From the NCBI GenBank assembly GCA_052148715.1, contig JBKQHQ010000267.1:1-22877 (forward strand): a stretch of DNA of 22,877 nucleotides. Direction: 5' to 3'. The position numbers and the translations under genes were made by a program. Below the pieces are notes generated by a model, which did no database searches, had not been told where the DNA came from, and saw only the letters and a program-made list of their open reading frames with translations. Positions 7,251-15,060 of the stretch are shown here, piece after piece. Source of the stretch: JBKQHQ01 sp052148715. Its GTDB lineage: Bacteria; Pseudomonadota; Alphaproteobacteria; Rhizobiales; Xanthobacteraceae. Position 1 is the stretch's first letter; every line of letters begins with the position of its first letter.

Positions 7251-8465
7251 ATGCGCGATCGATCCAAATCGCAAAATTTCCTACTGAAGACCGTTCTTGT
7301 GGCACTGCTGCTGGCAGGCATCTCCTCGGTCGCGTCGTCCGAGGACACGCCGTTTTGGGCCGTCGGCCGGCCGGACGCCGGTGCCGGCGCGAAAATGGCG
7401 CCCGTTCCGGCCCTGCCGGTGCCAACGCCCGCGGACAAGCTGCCGATCGCGAAGCTGAAGGTGCCGCCCGGCTTCAAGGTCGAGGTATGGGCATCCAACA
7501 TTCTCGATGCGCGCGGGTTGCGCCAGGGCGATCAAGGCACCGTCTTCGTCAGCTCGCTGTTCGTCGCCGGCAAGATCTACGCCGTCGTCGACAAGGGCGG
7601 CAAGCGCGAGGTCAAGGTGATCGCCGACAAGCTCATGCTGCCGAACGGCATCGAGTACGACAAGGGCTCGCTCTATGTTGCGACGCCGAAGGAGATCACG
7701 CGTTACGACAATATCGAGGCCAATCTCGACCACCCGCCGCAACCGGTCGTCGTCTACGACAAGCTACCGGGCGAGGTGCCGCATGGTTGGAAGTTCATCA
7801 AGATCGGGCCGGATCGCAAGCTCTACGTCCCGGTCGGGGCTCCCTGTAACATTTGCATACCGGACGATCAGCACGGGCAAATACGCCGGATGAATCTCGA
7901 CGGCAGCGGTGTGGAAGTGGTCGCGACGGGCGTGCGCAACACGGTCGGCTTCGACTTCGATCCGCGGACGAAGGATCTTTGGTTCACCGACAACGGCCGC
8001 GATTGGCTGTCCGAGGATCTGCCGAACGACAAGCTCAATCACCTGACCAAGGTCGGACAGAATTTTGGCTATCCGTACTGCCATCAGGGCAATATCGCCG
8101 ATCCGCAATTCGGCTGGGGGCATTCATGCGAGGAATTCACGGCTCCGGCGGAGTTGCTCGGACCGCATGCGGCGTCGCTCGGCATGCGCTTCTACACCGG
8201 CCGGATGTTCCCGAGGAAGTATCGCAATGCCATCTTCATCGCCCGGCACGGGCCGTGGAATCGCACGAAGAAATATGCGGACGTGGCGGTCGCGATCGTC
8301 GACAGCGACGGAGACGTGAAGTCGCTCGAGCCGTTCCTCACGGGCTTCGTCGACGACAATACTTATCTCGGACGCCCCGTGGACGTGCTGGTGATGAAGG
8401 ACGGCTCGTTGCTCGTGTCAGACGACCACAACGGCGCGATCTACCGGATCTCCTACGGCGAATAG
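7251..8465 (+). CDS. Periplasmic sorbosone-dehydrogenase/PQQ-dependent sugar-dehydrogenase-family protein
   Basis: This is an exported six-bladed beta-propeller oxidoreductase-like protein (404 aa) of the soluble glucose/sorbosone dehydrogenase family, which usually oxidises sugars or aldoses with PQQ. Residues 1-31 form a Sec signal (hydrophobic LLKTVLVALLLAGISS). Then follow KVPPGFKVEVWA (first blade), LMLPNGIEYDKGSLYVAT, VPHGWKFIKIGPDRKLYV with His179, GVRNTVGFDFDP with Arg229 and LWFTDNGRD. These match positions where the family has its catalytic His and Arg, although PQQ ligands cannot be proved by eye. Four cysteines (199, 202, 277 and 293) could form disulfides. The ATG at 7251 follows GGGAGGAG. 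It is followed by a diheme cytochrome c and a molybdenum hydroxylase pair, suggesting that electrons pass to the respiratory chain. A non-enzymatic propeller role remains possible. Confidence 0.85.
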   Translation: MRDRSKSQNFLLKTVLVALLLAGISSVASSEDTPFWAVGRPDAGAGAKMAPVPALPVPTPADKLPIAKLKVPPGFKVEVWASNILDARGLRQGDQGTVFVSSLFVAGKIYAVVDKGGKREVKVIADKLMLPNGIEYDKGSLYVATPKEITRYDNIEANLDHPPQPVVVYDKLPGEVPHGWKFIKIGPDRKLYVPVGAPCNICIPDDQHGQIRRMNLDGSGVEVVATGVRNTVGFDFDPRTKDLWFTDNGRDWLSEDLPNDKLNHLTKVGQNFGYPYCHQGNIADPQFGWGHSCEEFTAPAELLGPHAASLGMRFYTGRMFPRKYRNAIFIARHGPWNRTKKYADVAVAIVDSDGDVKSLEPFLTGFVDDNTYLGRPVDVLVMKDGSLLVSDDHNGAIYRISYGE

Positions 8466-8514
8466 CGCCTCGCCGGATTGTTGGGGGTGAAACGAACGTG
8501 CGGCCGACTAGGTC

Positions 8515-8636
8515 GTCATCCCGGGCTTTGTGCCCGGGACCCATCTATCCACAAGGTCCGATCGTTGGGATTTGATCCATCGAGCATGCGCCGAGGCTGC
8601 TGCACAATGGGTCCCGGGGACAGGCCCCGGGATGAC
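8515..8636. repeat. MITE-like or compound REP palindromic element
   Basis: Two 30-bp arms (8515-8544 and 8607-8636) are inverted copies with 26 of 30 bases matching. The outer 11 bases, GTCATCCCGGG / CCCGGGATGAC, are perfect. Each arm also contains its own CCCGGG..CCCGGG-type hairpin, and a 62-bp unrelated core separates them. It carries no coding sequence. The structure resembles intergenic palindromic repeats common in Bradyrhizobium-type genomes. It lies between the propeller gene and the cytochrome gene and overlaps the latter's most likely ATG. Confidence 0.75.
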
Positions 8637-9263
8637 TCTGTTTTCATATCCGATCGCCCTGCCTTGTGGCGAAGGTTGGCCCTTGCAGCTTACGCAATTG
8701 CAGCATTGATGCTGGCCACCATTTCCGAGCCGAGCCGCGGCGCCGCCGTTTCAGACCGCGCCGCGGTTTGCCCCGCCTGCCACGGACAATCCGGCCAGTC
8801 GCAACAGCAGGATATTCCCTCGCTTGGCGGCCAGCCGTCCCTTTACACGATGTTCCAACTGTTTCTGTTCCGCGAAGGCCGGCGCCAAGCAGGCCCGATG
8901 ACGGAGATCGCCAAGAACTTCACCGACGATGATTTGCGCGGCCTATCCGACCTCGTCAGCAAATTGCCGGTGCCGAAGCCGCCGCCGGATGCGCCCGACC
9001 CGCAGCGGTTCGCGCGCGGCCGCGCCCTGGCCGACCAGAACCACTGCGGCATTTGCCACAACGCTGACTTCTCCGGCCGCGACCAAATGCCCCGCCTGGC
9101 GGCCCAACGTGAAGATTACCTGACCAAGACGCTGCGCGAGTTCAAGACCGGGGCGCGAATCGGCTTTCGCGGCGCCATGGCGGAGGAAGTGACGCCGCTG
9201 AGCGATGGCGACATCGTCGACCTTGCGCATTTCTTGGCGCACCTTCCGGCGGGCGAGAAGTGA
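8607..9263 (+). CDS. Diheme cytochrome c (c4/c553-like), exported
   Basis: This is a periplasmic electron carrier with two CXXCH heme sites: CPACH at residues 55-59 and CGICH at 147-151. Each half is followed by a possible distal Met (GPM in the first, GAM in the second). The signal region is WRRLALAAYAIAALMLATIS (21-40). The frame extends upstream with no good ribosome site. The ATG at 8607 lies inside the palindromic repeat and gives a 218-aa protein with a 20-residue n-region; a TTG start near 8664, just before the signal core, is an alternative. The gene sits between the beta-propeller dehydrogenase and the molybdenum hydroxylase pair and probably accepts electrons from one or both, passing them to a terminal oxidase. 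Confidence 0.85.
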   Translation: MGPGDRPRDDSVFISDRPALWRRLALAAYAIAALMLATISEPSRGAAVSDRAAVCPACHGQSGQSQQQDIPSLGGQPSLYTMFQLFLFREGRRQAGPMTEIAKNFTDDDLRGLSDLVSKLPVPKPPPDAPDPQRFARGRALADQNHCGICHNADFSGRDQMPRLAAQREDYLTKTLREFKTGARIGFRGAMAEEVTPLSDGDIVDLAHFLAHLPAGEK

Positions 9264-9692
9264 GGTGGGCGGTACGCTGCGTGACCCGCGCGGCCCCGCC
9301 GCCGCTCGTCCCCGCGAAAGCGGGGACCCAACTCTTGCAGGAGCGCTTTCGTCCGTGGCGCCGGATCCCCGCTTTCGCGGGGATGAGCGGTTGACGCGCC
9401 CAGACTCGGCTGCCCCCGGCCGAACCTTCTGCCCAACGCGTTCTGCCCAACCTGACAAAAAAATCAGGATCAGCGGGTGCCGACGCATCGCGCCGACGGA
9501 AGCTCACGCCGGGCTTCCACTTGGTTCCGCCGTCTGTTATCGTGCGCGCGATCGAGAGGGGCTTTGGTCCGAGCCCGCAATTTTTCAGTTTATCTCGATG
9601 CATGAGCCTCACTCGCACAGGGCGGGCGGCTTGCGCCAACTGCCAGGCGGAAAATTCCGCGTGGGAAAACCGAAACGCCAAGGGAGAGACGC
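9264..9692. other. Intergenic region between the cytochrome and molybdenum-hydroxylase genes
   Basis: This 429-bp stretch holds the palindromic repeat at 9302-9390. The remainder encodes nothing recognisable; the short open frames here lack family features. A strong AGGGAGAG ribosome site lies just before the next ATG. A promoter may lie around 9500-9560, where TTCCAC and TATCGT stand 17 bp apart, but this is weak. Confidence 0.5.
9302..9390. repeat. Palindromic repeat (CCCCGCGAAAGCGGGG type)
   Basis: Two 28-bp arms, starting CCGCTCGTCCCCGCGAAAGC and ending CGGGGATGAGCGG, are inverted copies with 26 of 28 bases matching, separated by about 33 bp. Each arm forms a CCCCGC..GCGGGG hairpin. The motif resembles a widespread alphaproteobacterial intergenic repeat. 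It may also weaken read-through after the cytochrome gene. Confidence 0.75.
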
Positions 9693-10151
9693 ATGACGAC
9701 GGTCGCGTTTAATCTCAACGGCAAGCCGGTCAGCGTCGATGCCGACCCGGATACGCCGTTGCTGTGGATAGTGCGCGAGCACCTCAAACTCACCGGAACG
9801 AAATTCGGCTGCGGCGCTGGATTGTGCGGTGCGTGCACGGTCCATCTCGACGGCAAGGCCGTGCGGTCCTGTCAGACACAGGTCTCGCTGGTCGCCAATA
9901 AGAAGGTGACGACGATCGAAGGTCTGTCGCCTGATTCGAGCCATCCGCTGCAGAAAGCATGGATCGCCGAGCAAGTGCCGCAATGCGGCTATTGCCAATC
10001 CGGGCAGATCATGCAGGCGGCCGAGCTGTTGGCAAAGAACCCGAAGCCGTCGCGCGACGACATTGTCAAGCACATGAACGGCAACATCTGCCGCTGCGGC
10101 ACCTACCCACGCATCGCGCGCGCCATCGAGCGCGCCGCACGGGAGGCCTGA
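9693..10151 (+). CDS. [2Fe-2S] subunit of a two-component molybdenum hydroxylase (IorA-like)
   Basis: This is the small iron-sulfur subunit (152 aa) of an isoquinoline 1-oxidoreductase/aldehyde dehydrogenase-type enzyme, carrying electrons from the molybdenum site. The N-terminal plant-ferredoxin-like cluster has Cys40, Cys45, Cys48 and Cys60 (GCGAGLCGACTV..RSC). The C-terminal helical cluster has Cys98, Cys101, Cys133 and Cys135 (CGYC..NICRCGTYPRI). All eight ligands are present. It has no signal peptide, so it is probably exported already folded together with the Tat-bearing large subunit. The ATG at 9693 follows AGGGAGAG. Its stop lies 3 bp before the large-subunit start. No FAD subunit follows, as in the IorAB type, which fits a cytochrome as acceptor. 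Confidence 0.93.
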   Translation: MTTVAFNLNGKPVSVDADPDTPLLWIVREHLKLTGTKFGCGAGLCGACTVHLDGKAVRSCQTQVSLVANKKVTTIEGLSPDSSHPLQKAWIAEQVPQCGYCQSGQIMQAAELLAKNPKPSRDDIVKHMNGNICRCGTYPRIARAIERAAREA

Positions 10152-10154
10152 GCC

Positions 10155-12371
10155 ATGACCACCTCCATTGGTAACAACTCTGTGGACACGGCCATCAGCC
10201 GCCGCGGTTTCGTAGTCGGCGCCGCCGGACTGACCTTCGCCTTCACGCTCGGCGGCCTCGGCCGCATTCCCGGCGCGCTCGGCGCCGCCCAGGCGACCAA
10301 GCTCAATGCCTGGGTGACGATCGGCACCGACAATACGGTCACCATCCTCTGTCCCATGGCGGAGATGGGACAGGGCGTGCTCACGTCGCTGCCGCTCATT
10401 CTGGCCGAGGAGCTCGACGCCGACTGGAGCAAGGTGAAGACCGAGTTCGCCCCGCCGGACCAAAAGACCTACGGCAATTATCATGAACTGTTCCATGGCG
10501 TGCAGATCACCGCGGGGAGCACCTCGATACCCGGGTATTTCACGCCGCTGCGTATGGCAGGCGCCCAGGCGCGCAGGGTGCTGCTCGACAACGTGGCCCG
10601 GGAGTGGAAGGTCCCGGTCGACGAGCTCGTCACCGACCGCAGCATGGTCGTGCACAAGAAGTCGCACCGCCACATCTCGTATGGCGACATCGCCAAATTC
10701 GCGGTGGTTCCCAACGAGCCGCCGAACATCACGGCGGACGACCTCAAGCGACCGTCGGAGTTCGAGCTGATCGGCCGCAAGGACGTCGGCCGCGTCGACG
10801 TGCCCCTAAAGGTGAACGGGAGCGCGATCTACGGCATCGATGTCCAGGTTCCGGGCATGGTCTACGCTTCGGTGCTGGAGGCGCCCCTGGAAGGCGCCAA
10901 GGCCGAGGTCCTCAACATGGACGAGGTCACCAAGATCCCCGGCGTGGCCGCGGCAATTCCGCTGCCGTTCGGCGTCGCGGTGATCGGTGGCACCGTCGAG
11001 GCGACGCGTACCGGACGCAATGCGCTCAAGGTGAAATGGGACACCTCCGGCGCTGCCGCGGCCACGTTCGATTCCGAGAAGGCCAAGGAAGAGTACGCCC
11101 GCCAAGGCCAGGACCCAAAAGCGAAGACGATGGAGGTCTACAAGGTCGGCGATGCGCTTCCGGCGCTCGGCAAGGCCGCCAAGACCGTCGAGGCGACCTA
11201 CTGGTCGGAGCACTGCTACCACGCCCAGATGGAGCCGATGAACTGCGTCGCCCAAGTCAATGAGGACGGGTCGGCGGAGATTTGGACCGGCACGCAGTTC
11301 GGCGCGCTGGTGGCGCTCATCGTCTCCGGCATTCTGAAAACCACGCCGGACAAGATCAAGATCAACCAGCAGTTCTTGGGCGGCGGCTACGGAAGACGGA
11401 TTGCGCCGGATGTAGCAATACAGGCGGCCGTGATCGCCAGCATCGTCAAGAAGCCGGTGAAATTGCTGCTCACGCGGGAGGACGATCTAGCCTCCGGCCG
11501 GCCGCGGCCGATGACCCATCACGCCCTCAAGTCCGGGTTGGATGCCAAGGGCAACATCATCGGATGGCACCATCGGCTGGTCGCCGAGAATGTCGATAAG
11601 CTTGCGAACCCTCTGGCCTACGCGGCGAGCGGCGGCAGGGACTATATCGGCTGGCGTGGGCTTGATCAGGCATTCTACAACATGCCCAATGTGCTTGCCG
11701 ACGCGGTTGTTGAAGACCGCGGCATGCGCGTGCATCCCTGGCGCGGGATCGGCGCGGGCTACAACAAGTTTGCGGCCGAGGCGTTCCTCGACGAGATCGC
11801 CCATGCGAACGGGGTCGATCCGTACGAGCTCCGGCTGCAATTGACCAAGAACCAAGCCCGGGCCCACGGAGTCATCAAGGCCGTGGCCGAGATGTCCGGT
11901 TGGGGCCGCAAGCGGCCCGGTCGCGGCATGGGCATCGCGTTCTCCGACTATCACGGCACCCTGTCGGCGGGTGTCGCCGAGGTGTCGGTCGACCACAAGA
12001 GCGGCAAGATCAAGGTGCACAATTACTGGATTGCCGCCGACCCCGGTCTCGTGATTCAGCCCGACCATGTTCACGCTCAGCTTGAGAGCGGGGTGGTCTA
12101 CGGCCTGAGCGCCGCGCTGCTCGAGGAGCTGACCGTGAAGGGCGGGGCCATTCAGGAGTCCAACTTCTACGACTATTCGGTGCTGCGGATGGCCGACGTG
12201 CCGGAGATCCACACCAAAATCGTCGTCACCGACAATCCGCCAACCGGCATGGGCGAGATCGGTGTCCCAACCGTCGCTCCCGCGATCAGCAACGCGGTGT
12301 TCCAACTGACCGGCAGGCGGCTGCGGCACCTGCCGATGTCGGAGGAGCGCGTCAAGCAGGCCCTCGCCTAG
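10155..12371 (+). CDS. Molybdopterin-binding large subunit of a molybdenum hydroxylase (IorB-like), Tat-exported
   Basis: This is the catalytic subunit (738 aa) of the xanthine-oxidase superfamily, isoquinoline 1-oxidoreductase beta type, which hydroxylates N-heteroaromatics or oxidises aldehydes with water as oxygen source. It has a twin-arginine signal (ISRRGFVVGAAGLTF, Arg16-Arg17). Moco-binding motifs include MAEMGQGVLTSLPLILAEEL, QFLGGGYGRRI, HPWRGIGAGYNKFAAEAFLDE and the C-terminal GMGEIGVPT, whose Glu701 is the expected catalytic base. The length is normal for IorB proteins. It is translationally close to the [2Fe-2S] gene (GGGAGG before its ATG) and downstream of a diheme cytochrome. 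Aldehyde or alcohol-derived substrates are as likely as isoquinoline; the name reflects family only. No XdhC-like maturation gene is nearby. Confidence 0.92.
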   Translation: MTTSIGNNSVDTAISRRGFVVGAAGLTFAFTLGGLGRIPGALGAAQATKLNAWVTIGTDNTVTILCPMAEMGQGVLTSLPLILAEELDADWSKVKTEFAPPDQKTYGNYHELFHGVQITAGSTSIPGYFTPLRMAGAQARRVLLDNVAREWKVPVDELVTDRSMVVHKKSHRHISYGDIAKFAVVPNEPPNITADDLKRPSEFELIGRKDVGRVDVPLKVNGSAIYGIDVQVPGMVYASVLEAPLEGAKAEVLNMDEVTKIPGVAAAIPLPFGVAVIGGTVEATRTGRNALKVKWDTSGAAAATFDSEKAKEEYARQGQDPKAKTMEVYKVGDALPALGKAAKTVEATYWSEHCYHAQMEPMNCVAQVNEDGSAEIWTGTQFGALVALIVSGILKTTPDKIKINQQFLGGGYGRRIAPDVAIQAAVIASIVKKPVKLLLTREDDLASGRPRPMTHHALKSGLDAKGNIIGWHHRLVAENVDKLANPLAYAASGGRDYIGWRGLDQAFYNMPNVLADAVVEDRGMRVHPWRGIGAGYNKFAAEAFLDEIAHANGVDPYELRLQLTKNQARAHGVIKAVAEMSGWGRKRPGRGMGIAFSDYHGTLSAGVAEVSVDHKSGKIKVHNYWIAADPGLVIQPDHVHAQLESGVVYGLSAALLEELTVKGGAIQESNFYDYSVLRMADVPEIHTKIVVTDNPPTGMGEIGVPTVAPAISNAVFQLTGRRLRHLPMSEERVKQALA

Positions 12372-12389
12372 GCCGGTCCTTGCGATAGG

Positions 12390-12424
12390 GACGGCGCAAG
12401 TCGGATGTTCCGACTTGCGCCGTC
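12390..12424 (+). terminator. Perfect 16-bp hairpin after the molybdenum-hydroxylase operon
   Basis: GACGGCGCAAGTCGGA pairs perfectly with TCCGACTTGCGCCGTC around the 3-base loop TGT. No T-run follows, so on its own it would be a poor intrinsic terminator. It may protect the mRNA 3' end or work with the next hairpin. Confidence 0.5.
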
Positions 12425-12434
12425 ATCAAACCCG

Positions 12435-12474
12435 AATGCCGCCGCGGGCTTCGCAAGCCCGGGGCGGCATTTTA
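12435..12474 (+). terminator. Rho-independent terminator of the molybdenum-hydroxylase operon
   Basis: AATGCCGCC and GGGCTT pair with AAGCCC and GGCGGCATT around the loop CGC, with one 2x2 internal mismatch. The stem runs into a short T-run (TTTT). It lies about 65 bp after the IorB-like stop. Confidence 0.7.
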
Positions 12475-12828
12475 GTTCGGGCCGCTTCCCACGCCAGCAA
12501 TCCCGTTGAGCCTGACAGCCAGCAGGCAAGGGGTTGTGTCGCCAAAGCAACAGATCGGGATAAATCCGCTGCTCAACCACATGAATAACGTCTCGGGCAG
12601 CACACGCGCGCCGCGGTGGCGGTAATATAATGGCGCGATTCGGTACGCTTACGCCCGCCGGGATCCGGCGGCGATGTCTGACGGCAAGCGCGTGCCTACG
12701 CAGTGCGTATCGTTGCTGAGCGGCGTTGATCACCAGCTTCGCGTGCGAGCGTCAGTCTAGTTCCACAACAAGTCAGCAGTTCACCGGCATCGCAGTCAAA
12801 AGCGATTCACGGGAACGCGGGGGAAATC

Positions 12829-14799
12829 ATGAAGCTCAAGCAAGCCCTTTTGGCGGGCGCGGCGGTGCTATGTTTCACTCAGACGGCCGAGGCCCAGCAA
12901 TTCAATCAATTCTTTGCGTTCGGGGATAGCACGACCGACACGGGTTGGTTCGTCAACGGGAAGCTCTCACCGGTCCCCAACGCTTTTGATCTCTTTGTCG
13001 CCAGCGCGGTGGCCGCCGGCGGAAACGCGCACTTCACCGGCCCCGGGCCCGGCAACGCGCAAATTCTCGCTGGTTTCTTCGGCCTTACGGCCAATGCCGC
13101 GAATACGCCCGGCGGAACAAACTATGCGATCGGCGGCGCGTTCGATAACGGCGGACCGGCCGCCGTAGGACTGGGCGCATACACGAATATTCTTTCAATT
13201 GACTACGGTCTTCCGCCAAATCCGGCGGGGGTTCCCAGCACCACCGGCCAAATCAACAATTATTTGGCCTCGGTGGGTGGCCACGCAAATCCCAATGCGC
13301 TGTATCTGATCAGCAGCGGCGGAAACGACGTCTTCATTGCGGAAGGGCTAGGGCTGCCTACGGCGCTAGCAACCTCTTATTTTCTTAGCGAAGCCCAAGC
13401 CCTGACCACGAGCGTTGTGAACCTTCAGGCCGCTGGCGCACGCTATATCATCGTGGGTAATGAATACGTGCCCCCAGTGTTGACGCCCACCGGAGTGACC
13501 TTCGGACAGATACTTACAGGTGCGACGTGGACCGATCTAGCGGCCGCCGGAGTCAACTTCATTCCTGCGGATACCGCGTCGGTCATTGCGGCCGTGGAAC
13601 GAAATCCGACTGCGTTCGGAATCACCGCGCCAATCACTTCTTACGCCTGCGTCCCGCCCGCCGCGCTGACCGGCACAACCGGCTACGGGTCAATGTGCGC
13701 ACCCACGACCACGCCGAATCCGAATTATGGGTATCTGGTGTCGGCAAATGCGCTGCAGACGCACCTTTTCATGGATGGCATCCATCTCACGGAGGCGGGC
13801 CAGCTGATCGAAGCCGACTATTATTACAATCTGCTCGTCGCACCGAGCGAGATATCCTTCCTTGCCGAAAGCGCCATCCAGACCACTTTTGGCATGATAA
13901 CCGGAATCCAACAGCAGATCGATGTCTCCCAGCGCCAGCGCCCAAATGGCTGGAACGGGTGGGTCAATGGCCAGTTGCAGTATCTGCAGATGAACAACAG
14001 CGCCAATGGATTCCCGAACGACCCGGGCTTTCCGGTCTCCGGCACGATGGGCCTCGACTATCGCTGGCAGAACGGTTGGCTCGCCGGCGCCGCGCTCACG
14101 GTGGGTCACGTGACCCCGACCTTCTCGCTCGGCGGCAGCTACACGCAAGACGAGGTTGCGCTGAACCTGTACGCGGGATACCGCAAGGGTAACTGGTGGG
14201 GCGACGTCATCGGCAGCGTGGGCTTCCTGGGCTACAGCACGAGCCGGCTGGTTCCGATCGGCATCACCGTGCAGCCCAACGACGGGTCGACCAACGGCTC
14301 CGATTTGTCATTGGCCACTGAGGTGGGTTACGACTTCCACACAGGCTTCCTGACGCACGGCCCCGTGGTCGGCATGATCCTGCAGCAGGCCAGGGTCAAC
14401 GGCTTCACGGAAACGGGCAGCTTCACGAGCTTGTCGTTCGGCGACCAGACGCGCAATTCCGAGGTTAGCGCGCTCGGATATCGGGCAAGCTCCGATTGGG
14501 GCATCTGGCACCCGTTTGCCCAGGTCGTGTGGGACCACGAGTTCGATCCGCTCAACCGGTCGGTGACGGCCTCGTTGACCACGATCGTGGCGCCGAGCTA
14601 TTCGATGCCGGCGGTCGTGCTCGGAAGGGACTGGGCGACCGCGACCATCGGCACCGAGGTCAGGATCGACCGGGCCTGGACCGGGCTTGCTTCCTTCACC
14701 GCGCAGGTGGGCCAGCAGAACGTGACCAACTACGGCGGCCTCGTAGGTCTGAATTACGCGTTCGACGCGGGAACCAAGGGGCTCGTCTATAAGAACTGA
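12829..14799 (+). CDS. GDSL-family esterase/lipase autotransporter (EstA-like)
   Basis: This is an outer-membrane, surface-displayed esterase (656 aa). Residues 1-22 are a Sec signal ending in AEAQ. The passenger is a GDSL hydrolase: block I FAFGDSTTDTG (Ser34), block II GGTNYAIGGAF (about 95-104), block III SSGGNDVF (Asn166-Asp167) and block V MDGIHLTEAG (Asp316, His319), so the catalytic set is complete. From about residue 375 to the end lies an autotransporter beta-barrel with alternating aromatic strands (GWLAGAALTVGHV, GLVGLNYAFDAG). The end, GLVYKN, does not finish in Phe or Trp, which is atypical for outer-membrane barrels. A Cys pair (274 and 290) in the passenger may form a disulfide. 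It stands alone between unrelated genes, with GGGGGAAATC before the ATG. Physiological substrate unknown. Confidence 0.92.
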   Translation: MKLKQALLAGAAVLCFTQTAEAQQFNQFFAFGDSTTDTGWFVNGKLSPVPNAFDLFVASAVAAGGNAHFTGPGPGNAQILAGFFGLTANAANTPGGTNYAIGGAFDNGGPAAVGLGAYTNILSIDYGLPPNPAGVPSTTGQINNYLASVGGHANPNALYLISSGGNDVFIAEGLGLPTALATSYFLSEAQALTTSVVNLQAAGARYIIVGNEYVPPVLTPTGVTFGQILTGATWTDLAAAGVNFIPADTASVIAAVERNPTAFGITAPITSYACVPPAALTGTTGYGSMCAPTTTPNPNYGYLVSANALQTHLFMDGIHLTEAGQLIEADYYYNLLVAPSEISFLAESAIQTTFGMITGIQQQIDVSQRQRPNGWNGWVNGQLQYLQMNNSANGFPNDPGFPVSGTMGLDYRWQNGWLAGAALTVGHVTPTFSLGGSYTQDEVALNLYAGYRKGNWWGDVIGSVGFLGYSTSRLVPIGITVQPNDGSTNGSDLSLATEVGYDFHTGFLTHGPVVGMILQQARVNGFTETGSFTSLSFGDQTRNSEVSALGYRASSDWGIWHPFAQVVWDHEFDPLNRSVTASLTTIVAPSYSMPAVVLGRDWATATIGTEVRIDRAWTGLASFTAQVGQQNVTNYGGLVGLNYAFDAGTKGLVYKN

Positions 14800-14994
14800 T
14801 GCGCGTCGTCAGAATTAGAATTCAGGCCCCCTTGGTTCGGTTTTCGTGCCGCCATGAGCTGATTCGGGGCAGATCGAGTTCCGGGTACGTCACCCGACAA
14901 TGTGGCTCTCACGCCGGCCCGGATGCCGCAAAGCGCGCCACGGATCTCGCGTGAGGTTGCGTTGAAACCTCGGTGCACAGCGCCGCGGCCGGAC

Positions 14995-15024
14995 TTGAGC
15001 ACAGCATTGCATGGTTGCTATAAT
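14995..15024 (+). promoter_or_regulatory. Sigma-70-like promoter for the small lipoprotein gene
   Basis: TTGAGC (14995-15000) and a perfect TATAAT (15019-15024) are separated by 18 bp. The predicted transcript start, near 15031, coincides with an in-frame ATG. Translation is therefore either leaderless from 15031 or begins at 15058/15061. Confidence 0.6.
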
Positions 15025-15060
15025 TGCCGCATGGGACCGAATGGGGGTCGCTGGCGCGTG

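Larger units (their letters stand above)
12372..12828. other. Intergenic region between the IorB-like gene and the autotransporter gene
   Basis: This 457-bp stretch holds two hairpins near its left end (12390-12424 and 12435-12474). The remaining 350 bp show no gene, RNA or convincing promoter. A GGGGGAAA ribosome site lies just before the autotransporter ATG. Confidence 0.5.

Noticed and set aside
8515..9390. CRISPR-like or insertion-sequence interpretation of the repeats around the cytochrome gene
   Set aside because: Only two unlike palindromes with no regular spacers and no transposase; they fit REP/MITE-type intergenic repeats.
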